From Herbinix sp. (GTDB taxonomy: Bacteria > Bacillota > Clostridia > Lachnospirales > Lachnospiraceae): DNA of 64,000 nucleotides. This document shows positions 34,973-45,513 of this stretch, piece after piece. Numbering within the stretch: the first letter of the stretch is position 1; each line of letters begins with the position of its first letter. The DNA lies in the NCBI GenBank assembly GCA_029238935.1, contig JAQZBN010000027.1, forward strand, positions 1 to 64,000, written 5' to 3'. The translations under genes and the position numbers were made by a program. Under the pieces are notes generated by a model. The model searched no databases and was not told where the DNA came from. It worked only from the letters and a program-made list of their open reading frames with translations.

Positions 34973-35434
34973 ATGAAAGATAAATTAGTTGAGATTAATA
35001 ATCTGCTAGTTGAAGTATATGATGATGTTAATCAGATTGAAGAGTATTCGATTAAGCAGGGTGCTTTTCGTGATTTATCCATCACTGAAATACACACAAT
35101 AGAAGCGGTTGGATTATATGGATCGAAAACTATGTCAGAGGTAGCAGCTCAGTTGGAGATAACGATGGGCACCTTAACAACAGCGATTGATAAGCTGATA
35201 AAGAAAAGCTATGTGGAACGAAGCAGAAGTAATACCGACCGAAGGATAGTAAATGTCAGCCTAACCAAAAAAGGAAAACTGGCATATCGTATTCATGAAA
35301 AGTTTCATCTGGATATGGTGAAAGAAATCATGATTGATTTTTCTTCGGAAGAAGAAGAAATCCTACTAAGAGCTTTGCGCAAATTAAACGAGCATTTGAA
35401 GGATATTACGAAAAAATCTCCACAGAGTGAATAG
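34973..35434 (+). CDS. fabT: MarR-family repressor of fatty-acid synthesis (FabT)
   Basis: A 153-residue MarR winged-helix protein (LSITEIHTIEAVGLYGSKTMSEVAAQLEITMGTLTTAIDKLIKKSYVERSRSNTDRRIVNVSLTKKG): the recognition helix lies around MGTLTTAIDKL. It is the first gene of the fatty-acid locus, 45 bases before fabH, and its promoter carries FabT-type palindromes. This matches FabT, which with acyl-ACP as corepressor turns the operon down. I start at the ATG at 34973 (CAGGAGA upstream), since the longer frame to 34922 overlaps the operator. Confidence 0.9.
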   Translation: MKDKLVEINNLLVEVYDDVNQIEEYSIKQGAFRDLSITEIHTIEAVGLYGSKTMSEVAAQLEITMGTLTTAIDKLIKKSYVERSRSNTDRRIVNVSLTKKGKLAYRIHEKFHLDMVKEIMIDFSSEEEEILLRALRKLNEHLKDITKKSPQSE

Positions 35435-35479
35435 TTTACCAAGAAAGCGTTATGTTAATGATATAGGAGGACTACCAAG

Positions 35480-36460
35480 ATGAGACATGCAACAATCATC
35501 GGTACAGGAAGCTATGCACCTGACAATACTATGACAAATGAAGACCTTACGAAATTGGTTGATACCAATGATGAATGGATAATTACCAGAACTGGAATTA
35601 AAGAAAGAAGAATTGCTACCGGAGAGTTAACCTCAGATCTAGCTTATGAAGCAGCTGTTCGTGCAATACAAAATGCTGGACTTACCGCAGCTGAGATTGA
35701 TTTGATCATATGTGCGACCATCACACCGGATTCTTTTATGCCTTCGGTAGCTTGTATTGTTCAAGATCGCTTAAAGGCTATGAAGGCAGCAGCTTTTGAT
35801 CTTACTGCAGCTTGTACCGGTATGATTTATGGTATGGTAACAGCGGCTCAATTTATTGAGACAGGTATGTATCAGAACATCTTAGTGATTGGAGCTGAAA
35901 CCCTCTCAAAGATTCTTAATTGGGAAGATAGATCCACTTGCGTATTATTCGGCGATGGTGCCGGTGCAGTAGTAGTATCATCAACTGAGAAGGAAAGTGG
36001 AATGTTATCATCCAATTTATTGAGTGATGGCAGTAAGCAAGCCCTTCTCTCCTGTCCTGCAGTACCTTTAAACAATCCGTTTACGAAAGCAGAGACTACT
36101 AATTTTGCACCAAGTATCACGATGCAGGGGCAGGAAGTGTTCAAGTTCGCGGTTCGCAGTATTACAGAGAATGTGAAAGCAGTGTTAAAGAAAGCCAATC
36201 ATACCGTAGAAGATATTAAATATATCATACCTCATCAGGCAAATTTACGAATTATTGAACAAGCGGCAAAGTTTTTAGATGTTCCAGTAGATAAATTTTA
36301 TCTTAATCTAGAGCATTATGGAAACACATCAGCAGCCAGTATAGGTATTGCTTTGGATGAATTAGTACAGAATAAGCAAATACAACATGGTGACAAACTC
36401 ATTCTGGTAGGCTTTGGCGGTGGAATGACCAGCGGAGCAGTATTGCTGGAATGGGATTGA
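35480..36460 (+). CDS. fabH: Beta-ketoacyl-ACP synthase III
   Basis: FabH condenses an acyl-CoA primer with malonyl-ACP, starting fatty-acid synthesis. The catalytic Cys lies in DLTAACTGMIYGM, the His in IPHQANLRI, and the Asn in LEHYGNTSAASI, completing the C-H-N triad. 326 residues, normal. It follows fabT closely (TAGGAGGA upstream) and precedes acpP by 60 bases. Confidence 0.97.
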   Translation: MRHATIIGTGSYAPDNTMTNEDLTKLVDTNDEWIITRTGIKERRIATGELTSDLAYEAAVRAIQNAGLTAAEIDLIICATITPDSFMPSVACIVQDRLKAMKAAAFDLTAACTGMIYGMVTAAQFIETGMYQNILVIGAETLSKILNWEDRSTCVLFGDGAGAVVVSSTEKESGMLSSNLLSDGSKQALLSCPAVPLNNPFTKAETTNFAPSITMQGQEVFKFAVRSITENVKAVLKKANHTVEDIKYIIPHQANLRIIEQAAKFLDVPVDKFYLNLEHYGNTSAASIGIALDELVQNKQIQHGDKLILVGFGGGMTSGAVLLEWD

Positions 36461-36520
36461 TATACACATCAGTAGAAACACAAATAAAATAAATCATATG
36501 AATCATGGAGGAATTTTAAA

Positions 36521-36760
36521 ATGGAATTAAATAAGATTAAAGATTTAGTAGCAGATCAATTAGGAGTAGATGCAGCAGAAATTACTTTAGAGACTTCCTT
36601 AAAGGATGACTTAAACGCAGATTCTCTTGATTTATTCCAAATTATCATGTCATTAGAAGAGGAATTTGGTATTGAGATTCCTACCGAAGATACCGAAAGC
36701 ATTCATACAATAGGCGATGTAGTAAGCTATCTCGAAAGCAAAGGGGTAGAGGAAGCTTAA
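36521..36760 (+). CDS. acpP: Acyl carrier protein
   Basis: A 79-residue, very acidic four-helix carrier. The phosphopantetheine Ser is in LNADSLDLFQIIMSLEEEF (normal DSL motif). It carries the growing acyl chain for every enzyme encoded by the neighbouring fab genes. It starts with ATGGAGGAAT-type spacing (GGAGGAATTTTAAA). A perfect hairpin follows 80 bases later, before fabK. Confidence 0.97.
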   Translation: MELNKIKDLVADQLGVDAAEITLETSLKDDLNADSLDLFQIIMSLEEEFGIEIPTEDTESIHTIGDVVSYLESKGVEEA

Positions 36761-36842
36761 AGTTATTCTCATGCAGAAGGAATGAAAGCAATGAGTAACT
36801 TTAATAAGGGACGATGAGTCAATAGGAGAAGAATTGCACTTT

Positions 36843-36878
36843 GTATATATACCGGCAAATAATTGTCGGTATATATAC
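36843..36878 (+). other. Perfect hairpin between acpP and fabK
   Basis: GTATATATACCG (36843-36854) pairs with CGGTATATATAC (36867-36878), with further pairs inward and no T-run. This is not an ordinary terminator. It may act as an mRNA processing or stability element protecting the abundant acpP end. Confidence 0.6.
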
Positions 36879-36947
36879 GTTAAGGTTCTTCTTGGCTACA
36901 GTCTATGAATGATCGATCTTCGATTTGGGAAAGGCACAGGTGTTAAA

Positions 36948-37877
36948 ATGAAATCACGTATTTGTGAGATGTTAAATATAGAGTATCCTATTTTTCAAGG
37001 TGCAATGGCAAGAATATCGGATGCTTCCCTAGCAGCTGCAGTTTCAGAAGCCGGAGGTCTCGGTATTATTGCAGGGGGTACTGCACCGATCGATTTCGTA
37101 CGTAATGAAGTGAGGAAAGCAAAAGAGCTTACGAAGAAGCCTTTTGGTGTTAATATCATGTTACTAAGCGAAAATGCAGATGAAATTGCTAAAATGGTAT
37201 GTGAAGAAAATGTCAAGGTGGTAACAACCGGAGCAGGGATGCCAGGAAAATACATGGAAATGTGGAAAGATCATGGCATTAAAGTAATACCGGTAGTACC
37301 TTCCGTTGCTATGGCTAAGAGAATGGAACGAAGTGGAGCAGATGCAGTCGTTGCAGAAGGAACAGAATCCGGTGGTCATGTTGGAGAGTTAACTACAATG
37401 GTATTGGTACCTCAGGTAGTAGATGCTTTATCCATTCCGGTAATTGCAGCCGGTGGTATTGGAGATGGCAGAGGAGTTGCAGCAGCGTTTCTTTTAGGTG
37501 CTGATGCAGTCCAGGTAGGTACTAGATTTTTAACAGCCTATGAATGTACTGTGCATGAAAATTATAAGAAGAAAATATTAAATGCAAAAGATATTGATAC
37601 AATTGTAACAGGACGTCCAACCGGTCATCCAATCCGAGTACTTAAAAATAAATTGGCACGTCAATTTAAAGATTTGGAAACCGCTGCTGCACCGATTGAA
37701 GAATATGAGAAGCTTGGTATCGGAGCTTTGGCGAAAGCGGTAACCGGAGATGTAGAGTATGGCTCTGTAATGTCTGGCCAAATCGCAGCAATCGTGAATA
37801 AAGAACAAAGCTGTAAAGACATCATTCTTGAGATGATGACGGAAGCACAGAGCTTGTTAAACAAAGACTGGAGGTAA
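36948..37877 (+). CDS. fabK: Enoyl-ACP reductase II (FMN-dependent)
   Basis: A 309-residue FMN TIM-barrel enoyl reductase, the last step of each elongation round, replacing FabI. Typical segments are YPIFQGAMARISDASLAAAVSEAGGLGIIAGG, PFGVNIMLLS, VVAEGTESGGHVGELTTMVLVPQVVDAL and IAAGGIGDGRGVAAAFLLGADAVQVGTRF. I start at the Met at 36948, since the frame from 36909 lacks a site. Its position inside the fab operon supports FabK over the similar nitronate monooxygenases. Confidence 0.93.
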   Translation: MKSRICEMLNIEYPIFQGAMARISDASLAAAVSEAGGLGIIAGGTAPIDFVRNEVRKAKELTKKPFGVNIMLLSENADEIAKMVCEENVKVVTTGAGMPGKYMEMWKDHGIKVIPVVPSVAMAKRMERSGADAVVAEGTESGGHVGELTTMVLVPQVVDALSIPVIAAGGIGDGRGVAAAFLLGADAVQVGTRFLTAYECTVHENYKKKILNAKDIDTIVTGRPTGHPIRVLKNKLARQFKDLETAAAPIEEYEKLGIGALAKAVTGDVEYGSVMSGQIAAIVNKEQSCKDIILEMMTEAQSLLNKDWR

Positions 37878-37880
37878 CGT

Positions 37881-38813
37881 ATGGGTAAGACAGCATTTCT
37901 CTTTGCAGGGCAGGGAGCTCAGTACATTGGCATGGGAAAAGAGTTATATGAGAGATTCCCGGTCTGTAAGAATACCTTTGACGAAGCCAGTGACAGTCTT
38001 AATTTAGATTTAAAGCAGTTATGTTTTGATGGAAATAAAGAAGAATTAGATAAGACTGAAAATACACAGCCCGCTGTTGTAACAACCTCTATCGCTGCTT
38101 ACCGTGCTATAACAGAATACGGTATTTGGCCGGATGTCGTAGCGGGATTAAGTCTAGGAGAATATTCTGCTCTGACTGCTAGTGGCGTTTTTACTTTATC
38201 TCAGGTAGTCCCATTAGTAAGAAAGCGTGGAAGGTTTATGCAGGAAGCAGTGCCTACCGGTTTAGGAAAGATGACTGCTGTTCTAGGCTTATCGGAAGAT
38301 AAAATTAAGGAAGCATGTCTGGAAGCAAGTGAGTTTGGAATAGTTGAGCCTGCTAATTTTAACTGCCCAGGGCAAATAGTCATTGGTGGTGAGATTGAGG
38401 CAGTGGATGTAGCAGCGAAATTAGCAAAAGCAAAAGGTGCTATGAAAACAATAGATTTACCGGTAAGTGCACCATTCCATACTTCAATGTTACGACCTGC
38501 TGCTGAAAAGTTAAAAGTAGAGTTATCCGGACTATCCATTGGTGAAATTGCCGTTCCGATAATCAGTAATGTAACCGCTTCTTATATCGAAAGTTCGGAG
38601 CAGGTAAAAGAGTTGCTGTATCAGCAGGTTATGAGTAGTGTTCTTTGGGAACAAACCATTCGAACCATGATAGATGAAGGAGTTACTGAATTCATAGAGA
38701 TTGGACCTGGTAAGACCTTATCCGGTTTTGTGAAAAAAATAGATCGTGGACTTAAAATATATAATGTCGAGGACATAGCTTCCCTGGAGGCAGTTTTGGC
38801 AGCCAGACAATAA
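37881..38813 (+). CDS. fabD: Malonyl-CoA:ACP transacylase
   Basis: FabD moves malonyl from CoA to ACP. The opening [19 protein letters not shown], the catalytic Ser in [10 protein letters not shown], and the His in SAPFHTSML are all present. 310 residues, normal. It starts 3 bases after fabK with TGGAGGTAAC as ribosome site. Confidence 0.97.
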   Translation: MGKTAFLFAGQGAQYIGMGKELYERFPVCKNTFDEASDSLNLDLKQLCFDGNKEELDKTENTQPAVVTTSIAAYRAITEYGIWPDVVAGLSLGEYSALTASGVFTLSQVVPLVRKRGRFMQEAVPTGLGKMTAVLGLSEDKIKEACLEASEFGIVEPANFNCPGQIVIGGEIEAVDVAAKLAKAKGAMKTIDLPVSAPFHTSMLRPAAEKLKVELSGLSIGEIAVPIISNVTASYIESSEQVKELLYQQVMSSVLWEQTIRTMIDEGVTEFIEIGPGKTLSGFVKKIDRGLKIYNVEDIASLEAVLAARQ

Positions 38814-38895
38814 TTAGGGTTTGTTAAGCGTTTTGTTACACATAAAAGAAGTAGTAATTTACTTACCCGAATTAGTATAGAAAGGAATCAAGGAT

Positions 38896-39636
38896 ATGTT
38901 GAATGGAAAAACTGCAATAATCACTGGAGCAGGAAGAGGAATTGGCAGAGCGATAGCACTGGAATTTATAAAGTATGGAGCCAAAGTTGTGGTGAATTAC
39001 CGTAACAGCATAAAGCAGGTAGAAGAGCTCTTAGAAACCATCCGAGAAGCTGGTGGAGAAGCGATTGCTGTGCAGGCAGATATCAGCAAAGAAGAAGAAG
39101 CAAAGCAGTTGGTAGATGCGGCAGTAAAGCATTTTGGCAGACTGGATATCCTTGTGAATAATGCAGGAATAACAAAAGATACGTTAATGATGAGAATGTC
39201 AGAGGATGACTTTAGCAGTGTCATAGATATTAATTTAAAAGGAACCTTCTTTTGTATGAAGCATGCATCAAATGTAATGCTGAAACAAAGAAGCGGTAAG
39301 ATCATAAATTTATCCTCAGTGGTAGGAATTACTGGAAATGCCGGTCAAGTAAATTATGCAGCCTCCAAAGCAGGAGTGATCGGTATGACTAAATCTGCCG
39401 CCAGAGAATTAGCAATACGAGGTATCACCGTAAATGCTGTCGCTCCCGGCTTCATACAAACTGAGATGACCGATGTTCTGCCAGAAAAAATAAAAGAAGC
39501 TACCGTAGCTAATATACCCCTCAAGCGTTTTGGTGCTGCCAATGAAGTCGCAGGTGCAGTCAGTTTCCTTGCATCGGAAGCAGCAAACTATATAACAGGT
39601 CAGGTATTGCAGGTAGATGGCGGTATGGTGATGTAA
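38896..39636 (+). CDS. fabG: 3-oxoacyl-ACP reductase
   Basis: A 246-residue short-chain dehydrogenase that reduces 3-ketoacyl-ACP with NADPH. GAGRGIGRAIA is the cofactor loop, NNAGITKD and the Ser-Tyr-Lys triad (LSSVVG, YAASKAG) are intact, and the C-terminus closes with ITGQVLQVDGGMVM. It lies in frame order fabD-fabG-fabF as in many Firmicutes. Confidence 0.96.
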   Translation: MLNGKTAIITGAGRGIGRAIALEFIKYGAKVVVNYRNSIKQVEELLETIREAGGEAIAVQADISKEEEAKQLVDAAVKHFGRLDILVNNAGITKDTLMMRMSEDDFSSVIDINLKGTFFCMKHASNVMLKQRSGKIINLSSVVGITGNAGQVNYAASKAGVIGMTKSAARELAIRGITVNAVAPGFIQTEMTDVLPEKIKEATVANIPLKRFGAANEVAGAVSFLASEAANYITGQVLQVDGGMVM

Positions 39637-39753
39637 CTGTTGGTACAGTTGAGAACAGTCCTGCAAATATGAAAATTAGAGCTATTATAATAACAGCCGG
39701 ACATAGTGTTTGATACCGTTTAGATGGAACAAAAATAGGAGGATTACCGAATT

Positions 39754-40992
39754 ATGAGTCACAGAGTAGTCGTTACAGGTATGGGTGCTGTTACCCCAAT
39801 CGGTAATAGTGTAGAAGAATTTTTTCAAAGTGTGAAAGATGGTAAAACCGGAATTGAAGCTATCAATTCTTTTAATACAGAAGCATATGCTGTGAAACTT
39901 GCAGCAACGGTTAAAAATTTTGATCCTAAACAATATATGGATGCGAAGGAAGCAAGAAGAATGGATCGCTTCTCTCAATTTGCTATTGCTGCTACCAAAG
40001 AAGCAATAGAAGATTCAGGTATCGATTTAGAAACAATCGAATCGGAGCGATTTGGTGTCATCGTTGGATCTGGAATCGGTGGAATTGATAGTATTGAAAA
40101 AGAAGCAAAAACTTTAATTGATAAGGGTCCAAGACGAGTAAATCCTTTGTTTATCCCAATGATTATCACCAATATGGCAGCAGGTAATATAGCTATCAAA
40201 TACGGTGCGAAGGGTATATGCTCCAATGTAGTAACAGCTTGTGCAACCGGTAATAACAGTATTGGAGAAGCATACCGTAATATTAAACATGGTTATGCTG
40301 ATGTTATTCTTGCAGGGGGAACTGAAAGTTCTATTACACCTTTATCTATGGCAGGTTTTTCTGCCTTGACAGCGTTATCAACCAGTACCGATCCTGCCAG
40401 AGCGTCAATTCCTTTTGATAAGGAAAGAGATGGATTTGTTATGGGCGAAGGTTCTGGCGTGCTTGTTTTAGAAGAATATGAGCATGCTGTAAAGCGTGGA
40501 GCAAAGATCTATGCTGAAGTAGTTGGATACGGCGCAACCTGTGATGCTTATCATATTACATCTCCTGCTCCGGATGGTGATGGTGCTGCAAGAGCAATGA
40601 TGTTAGCAATGAAAGAAGCAGAAGTGGAACCGAAAGATATCTCTTATATCAATGCACATGGAACAAGCACACCGGTCAATGATAAGTTAGAAACCTTAGC
40701 AGTAAAAAAAGCATTTGGTGATTTGGCTTATAAAGTACCGATTAGTTCAACGAAATCCATGATTGGTCACTTACTTGGGGCTGCCGGAGCAGTTGAAGCG
40801 GTTGCTTGTATTAAAGCGATTGAAAATAATTATATACCTGCAACTATCGGACTTAAAGTTCCTGATGAAGAGTGTGATTTGGATTATGTTCCAGGTGAAG
40901 GAAGACAGCAGAAGCTTTCTTATGTTATGTCAAACTCCTTAGGTTTTGGTGGACATAATGCTACCGTAATCTTTAAAAATATGGAGGTTTAA
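39754..40992 (+). CDS. fabF: Beta-ketoacyl-ACP synthase II
   Basis: FabF elongates acyl-ACP by condensation with malonyl-ACP. The Cys nucleophile is in VTACATGNNSIGEAYRNI and the two His are in INAHGTSTPVND and MIGHLLGAAGAVEA. 412 residues, normal. accB starts 1 base after its stop, so the two are tightly coupled. Confidence 0.97.
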   Translation: MSHRVVVTGMGAVTPIGNSVEEFFQSVKDGKTGIEAINSFNTEAYAVKLAATVKNFDPKQYMDAKEARRMDRFSQFAIAATKEAIEDSGIDLETIESERFGVIVGSGIGGIDSIEKEAKTLIDKGPRRVNPLFIPMIITNMAAGNIAIKYGAKGICSNVVTACATGNNSIGEAYRNIKHGYADVILAGGTESSITPLSMAGFSALTALSTSTDPARASIPFDKERDGFVMGEGSGVLVLEEYEHAVKRGAKIYAEVVGYGATCDAYHITSPAPDGDGAARAMMLAMKEAEVEPKDISYINAHGTSTPVNDKLETLAVKKAFGDLAYKVPISSTKSMIGHLLGAAGAVEAVACIKAIENNYIPATIGLKVPDEECDLDYVPGEGRQQKLSYVMSNSLGFGGHNATVIFKNMEV

Positions 40993-40993
40993 T

Positions 40994-41473
40994 ATGGATT
41001 TTAAAGCAATTCAGAGTTTAATGAAGGAAATGAATCAAACCGAATTAACGGTAGTAGAAATAGAAGCAGAGGGAATTCGTATCCGTATGGAAAAAGGGGG
41101 TAATATCCCGATGACAGTGATGCAGCCGTTGCAAATTCCCGCAGCAAATATCAGTGCACCGGTAGTTACTGCACCACAAGCATCACCACAGGCTACGATT
41201 GTGGAAGAAAGTCCGGTGAAAAAACCGGAAGAAGTGATTGGTAACAAAGTATTATCTCCTATGGTAGGAACCTTCTACGCAAAAGCATCACCGGATAAAC
41301 CTCCATTTGTTAAAGTAGGAGATAAGGTGAAAAAAGGGCAGACCCTTTGTATTATTGAAGCTATGAAATTAATGAACGAAATTGAAAGCGAATATGATGG
41401 TGAAGTTGCCGAAGTCTTACTTCAGAATGAAGATATGGTGGAGTATGGCCAGCCATTGTTTATAATAAAATGA
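40994..41473 (+). CDS. accB: Biotin carboxyl carrier protein of acetyl-CoA carboxylase
   Basis: A 159-residue BCCP. A Pro/Ala-rich flexible linker (residues about 45-80, many PVV/APQ repeats) is followed by the biotinyl domain with the biotin Lys in IEAMKLMNEIESEYDG. It carries CO2 between AccC and the AccAD carboxyltransferase. It is the first acc gene, ending 140 bases before fabZ. Confidence 0.96.
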   Translation: MDFKAIQSLMKEMNQTELTVVEIEAEGIRIRMEKGGNIPMTVMQPLQIPAANISAPVVTAPQASPQATIVEESPVKKPEEVIGNKVLSPMVGTFYAKASPDKPPFVKVGDKVKKGQTLCIIEAMKLMNEIESEYDGEVAEVLLQNEDMVEYGQPLFIIK

Positions 41474-41612
41474 TAAGTCGTTTCAATAACCTTAAAGCCG
41501 ATCAGGCGACCATAATAATAACTTAGAATAAGACGTACATGAAAAATTAGACCGTTAGGATAGAATAACAGGATACGTAGATTGGCTTGATTGTTAGTAG
41601 AAAGGAAGAACT

Positions 41613-42038
41613 ATGCTTAATATAGATGAAATACAGAATATCATTCCTCATCGACCACCCTTCTTATTAATTGACCGGATCGATGAGTTAGAACCTGGAA
41701 AACGCGCTGTGGGTCGCAAGGGCGTTACCATGAACGAACCTTTTTTCGCAGGACATTTCCCTGGGAAAGCCGTTATGCCTGGAGTACTTATATTAGAAGC
41801 TTTGGCTCAAACGGGGGCAGTTGTTATGTTAAGCCGTGAAGAGAATAAAGGTAAGAAAGCGTTCTTTGGCGGTATGGATAAGGTAAAATTCAAGAGACAG
41901 GTGGTACCGGGTGATGTTCTTACTTTAGAAGTGGAAATCATTAAGGACAAAGGCATCTTTGGAGTAGGGAAAGCTGTCGCATATGTGGAGGATAAGGTTG
42001 CAGTGGAAGCAATCCTGACCTTTGCAATTCAACCTTAA
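41613..42038 (+). CDS. fabZ: 3-hydroxyacyl-ACP dehydratase FabZ
   Basis: A 141-residue hot-dog enzyme dehydrating 3-hydroxyacyl-ACP. The start [20 protein letters not shown], the catalytic His in [13 protein letters not shown] and the Glu in [13 protein letters not shown] are present. It lies between accB and accC, the common Firmicute order. Confidence 0.97.
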   Translation: MLNIDEIQNIIPHRPPFLLIDRIDELEPGKRAVGRKGVTMNEPFFAGHFPGKAVMPGVLILEALAQTGAVVMLSREENKGKKAFFGGMDKVKFKRQVVPGDVLTLEVEIIKDKGIFGVGKAVAYVEDKVAVEAILTFAIQP

Positions 42039-42056
42039 CAAAAAAGGAGACTATTA

Positions 42057-43403
42057 ATGTTTAAGAAAATTTTAATAGCTAATCGGGGTGAAATTGCTGT
42101 CAGAATCATAAGAGCCTGCAGAGAGATGGGAATTAGCACTGTTGCAGTATATTCTGAGGCAGATAAAGAAGCTTTACATGTTATGCTGGCGGATGAAGCG
42201 GTGTGTATTGGACCAGCAAAATCGAAAGACAGCTATTTGAATATGCAAAATATCATTAGTGCAACTGTTTTAACCGGAGCAACTGCTATTCATCCAGGAT
42301 TTGGATTTTTATCAGAAAACAGCGCATTTGCAAGAATGTGCGAAGATTGTAATATCACATTTATCGGACCCAGTGCGGATGTCATTGATCTGATGGGTAA
42401 TAAATCAAAAGCCAGAGAAACCATGCAGAAAGCCGGTGTATCTGTAGTTCCGGGCTCCGATGGAGTATTAGAAACATACCAGGATGCAAAAAAACTTGCA
42501 GATGAAATGGGCTTTCCTGTTATGATTAAAGCTTCTGCAGGAGGCGGCGGTAAAGGCATGAGGGCAGTATTTCGTCCAGAGGATCTGGAGAATGCTTATA
42601 ATTCTGCGAAAGCAGAATCAAAGGCAGCCTTTGGTGATGATAATCTATACATGGAAAAACTAATTCTAAATCCGAAACATATTGAATTTCAAATTTTAGC
42701 TGATAAATATAGTCATGCCGTTCATCTGGGTGAAAGAGATTGTTCCGCTCAGAGAAGGAACCAGAAGATGCTAGAGGAATCTCCTTCTGCTGTAATGAGT
42801 GAGGAACTTCGCCAGGAGATGGGAAATGCTGCAGTGCAGGCGGCTTTGGCTACAGGCTATGAAAATGCAGGAACCATAGAATTTTTACTGGACCAAGAGG
42901 GAAAGTATTATTTTATGGAGATGAATACCAGAATACAGGTAGAACATCCGGTTACTGAAATGGTAACAGGAATTGATATGATAAAGGAACAGATCAAAAT
43001 TGCCAATGGAGAACCTCTTACCTTCGGTCAGAAGGAGGTTCAGATCAAGGGGCATGCAATCGAATGTAGAATTAATGCTGAAGATCCTACCAGAAACTTC
43101 ATGCCATGTCCAGGACGAATTGAAAATGTACTGTTCCCGGGTGGTTACGGTATTCGTATTGACAGTGCAGTGTATCCAGGATATCTGGTTCCACCGGTAT
43201 ATGATTCCATGCTGGCGAAGTTGATTGTATATGGTAAGACGAGAGAAGAAGCGATTCAAAGGATGAAGCGAGCTTTATCAGAATTTATTATTGAAGGAAT
43301 CCATACAAACATTGAGTTTCAATATGAATTACTGGAGCAGGAAGAATTCTTGTCAGGAAAGTATAATACCGGCTTAATCGAGGGAAAGAAGCATTATGAA
43401 TAA
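42057..43403 (+). CDS. accC: Biotin carboxylase subunit of acetyl-CoA carboxylase
   Basis: A 448-residue ATP-grasp enzyme that carboxylates biotin on Acc[26 protein letters not shown] is the N-terminus, [14 protein letters not shown] is the ATP loop, [18 protein letters not shown] and [20 protein letters not shown] contain the catalytic and metal residues. It overlaps accD by 8 bases, so translation is coupled. Confidence 0.97.
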   Translation: MFKKILIANRGEIAVRIIRACREMGISTVAVYSEADKEALHVMLADEAVCIGPAKSKDSYLNMQNIISATVLTGATAIHPGFGFLSENSAFARMCEDCNITFIGPSADVIDLMGNKSKARETMQKAGVSVVPGSDGVLETYQDAKKLADEMGFPVMIKASAGGGGKGMRAVFRPEDLENAYNSAKAESKAAFGDDNLYMEKLILNPKHIEFQILADKYSHAVHLGERDCSAQRRNQKMLEESPSAVMSEELRQEMGNAAVQAALATGYENAGTIEFLLDQEGKYYFMEMNTRIQVEHPVTEMVTGIDMIKEQIKIANGEPLTFGQKEVQIKGHAIECRINAEDPTRNFMPCPGRIENVLFPGGYGIRIDSAVYPGYLVPPVYDSMLAKLIVYGKTREEAIQRMKRALSEFIIEGIHTNIEFQYELLEQEEFLSGKYNTGLIEGKKHYE

Positions 43404-44286
43404 AAATCCGTTTAAGGGAAAGCAATATGCTACATCAAAAGTATACCGGGTAAGACCTCAGGATATTGATATCGATAAGCCTGAAGAAGAAAAGCCTAAT
43501 GTTCCGCAAGGAATAATGACGAAATGTCCGGTTTGCGGCAAGGTAATCTATACTAAGCTTTTAATCAAAAATTTCAAAATGTGTGACGAATGTGGTGCGT
43601 ATTTTAAAGTATCAGCCAATGAAAGACTTGCTATGATATTAGACGAGGAGACTGCGTTTACGGAGTATGATCCCCATTTGTCAACGAAGGATCCATTAAA
43701 TTTCCCAGGCTATAATGATAAACTGATTAAGCTGCAATCCAAAACAGGGCTTGTGGACGGGTTAGTAACTGGCAAAGGCGTGATTGGTGGTAATCCAGTA
43801 ATGATTGGCGTAATGGATGCAGCATTTTTGATGGGAAGTATGGGGTCTACCATAGGTGAAAAACTGGCTAGATTGTTTGAACGGGCTACCCAAGAAAGGC
43901 TTCATGTTATCGTATTTACAGCTTCCGGCGGAGCAAGAATGCAAGAAGGTATCTTCTCCTTAATGCAGATGGCTAAGGTAAGTGCAGCGGTAGCAAAACA
44001 TAGTGAAGCAGGATTGTTATATATCACCGTTTTAACTGATCCTACCACCGGTGGTGTAACAGCGAGCTTTGCAATGCTTGGAGATATTATTCTTGCTGAA
44101 CCGAAAGCATTAATTGGTTTTGCCGGTCCCAGAGTAATTGAGCAAACCATTGGTCAGAAATTACCGGAAGGTTTTCAGAGAGCAGAGTTCTTACTTGATC
44201 ATGGTTTTGTGGATCGCATTGTACCAAGAGATCAGCTGAGGGCTACGTTAGGAACCATTTTAAAGATACATTCCAATCATCCTTAA
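43396..44286 (+). CDS. accD: Acetyl-CoA carboxylase carboxyltransferase subunit beta
   Basis: A 296-residue carboxyltransferase beta subunit. A four-Cys zinc ribbon sits near residues 40-62 ([11 protein letters not shown], then CDECGAYF), followed by the crotonase-like core with [24 protein letters not shown] and [17 protein letters not shown]. It overlaps accC and is followed by accA after about 100 bases; together they form the alpha2-beta2 transferase. Confidence 0.97.
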   Translation: MNKNPFKGKQYATSKVYRVRPQDIDIDKPEEEKPNVPQGIMTKCPVCGKVIYTKLLIKNFKMCDECGAYFKVSANERLAMILDEETAFTEYDPHLSTKDPLNFPGYNDKLIKLQSKTGLVDGLVTGKGVIGGNPVMIGVMDAAFLMGSMGSTIGEKLARLFERATQERLHVIVFTASGGARMQEGIFSLMQMAKVSAAVAKHSEAGLLYITVLTDPTTGGVTASFAMLGDIILAEPKALIGFAGPRVIEQTIGQKLPEGFQRAEFLLDHGFVDRIVPRDQLRATLGTILKIHSNHP

Positions 44287-44392
44287 AGGAGCAAATGCGA
44301 AAATAAATATACGCATGGCGATTTATCTTATCATTCTCTATGCAACTTTGTTCCTTTGAACAAAGGCTGTGAAGAAAGGCATGGTTATTATT

Positions 44393-45178
44393 ATGGACAT
44401 AACACCGTGGGAAAAAGTCAAATTAGCCCGTATGCCGGTAAGACCGACTGGGCTTGATTATATTGAAGGAATATTTCATGATTTTATGGAGCTTCACGGT
44501 GACAGAGCTTACGGAGAAGATCGGGCGATTGTTGGAGGTATCGCAATGCTTGGAGATTTGCCCGTAACAGTGATAGCCCAACAAAAAGGAAGAAATACAA
44601 AAGAAAATATTGCACGAAACTTTTCAATGCCTCATCCGGAGGGCTATCGAAAAGCACTTCGGTTAATGAAGCAAGCTGAGAAGTTCCATCGACCTGTGAT
44701 TAACTTTATTGATACACCTGGAGCTTTCTGTGGTATCGGTGCAGAAGAGAGGGGGCAGGGAGAAGCCATTGCAACCAATTTGGCAGAGATGATGTTATTA
44801 AAAACTCCGATTTTGTCTGTCGTTATCTCCGAAGGCGGTAGCGGTGGAGCTTTAGCACTGGGTGTTGCAGATAAAGTCTATATGCTGGAACATGCAATCT
44901 ATGCTATTCTTTCACCAGAGGGTTTTGCCAGTATCCTTTATAAGGATTCTTCAAAGGCTGACCAGGCCGCAAAGGATATGAAGCTGACAGCGCAGGATTT
45001 ATTGCAATTTGGTATTATCGATGGTATCATTCCCGAGCCGCAGGGTGGAGCTCATATGGATACTTCAAAAATGCTTCAGAACATGAAAGCCGTGATGGAA
45101 CGAGACATTACTGAAATGATGCAAAGACCTATGGAATCTTTGCTAGAGCAAAGATATCAGAAATTCCGTAAGATGTAG
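44393..45178 (+). CDS. accA: Acetyl-CoA carboxylase carboxyltransferase subunit alpha
   Basis: The alpha partner of AccD, about 261 residues, with crotonase-fold motifs ([62 protein letters not shown]). It is the short type lacking the longer N-terminal coil of E. coli AccA. The start is uncertain: GTG 44369, ATG 44381 and ATG 44393 are in frame, and only 44393 leaves room for the GAAAGG site. It is the last gene of the operon. Confidence 0.93.
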   Translation: MDITPWEKVKLARMPVRPTGLDYIEGIFHDFMELHGDRAYGEDRAIVGGIAMLGDLPVTVIAQQKGRNTKENIARNFSMPHPEGYRKALRLMKQAEKFHRPVINFIDTPGAFCGIGAEERGQGEAIATNLAEMMLLKTPILSVVISEGGSGGALALGVADKVYMLEHAIYAILSPEGFASILYKDSSKADQAAKDMKLTAQDLLQFGIIDGIIPEPQGGAHMDTSKMLQNMKAVMERDITEMMQRPMESLLEQRYQKFRKM

Positions 45179-45513
45179 CGGAAGTGAATTAGGTTGGAGT
45201 AGAATAGAATAATTATGTATTATGAAGAGCTGTAGTATCTATGTATTTGAGATACCACAGCTTTTATTAATTTAAAGGATATAGAAGTAAATGTAATTAG
45301 TAGATTCCGTGGCTAAGGTATTATTTTAAGATACCCTTTCTAAGATATAATTTTTTAAGATACCTTTGCGAAGATAAGATTAAGTAATGGTAAGAAAAAT
45401 TAAGGATTTAAAGTTCACATAAAAATAAGTGGTAATATATTGTAATTTAGTATATAATAACACAACTAATATAAAGGACACAAGGAGTAGATAATTAAAA
45501 ATAGGGGTAACAT
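45179..45513. other. Intergenic region after the fab/acc operon
   Basis: It holds the operon terminator at 45228-45270. After it, three loosely related AAGATACC-type segments repeat at about 45320-45375 (TTTAAGATACCC, TTTTAAGATACC). The rest is AT-rich with no gene; the next gene has only a weak ribosome site (AATAGGGGT). Confidence 0.4.
45228..45270 (+). terminator. Terminator of the fatty-acid operon
   Basis: AGCTGTAGTATCT (45228-45240) pairs with AGATACCACAGCT (45250-45262), one mismatch, followed by TTTATT. It lies 50 bases past accA. Confidence 0.8.
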
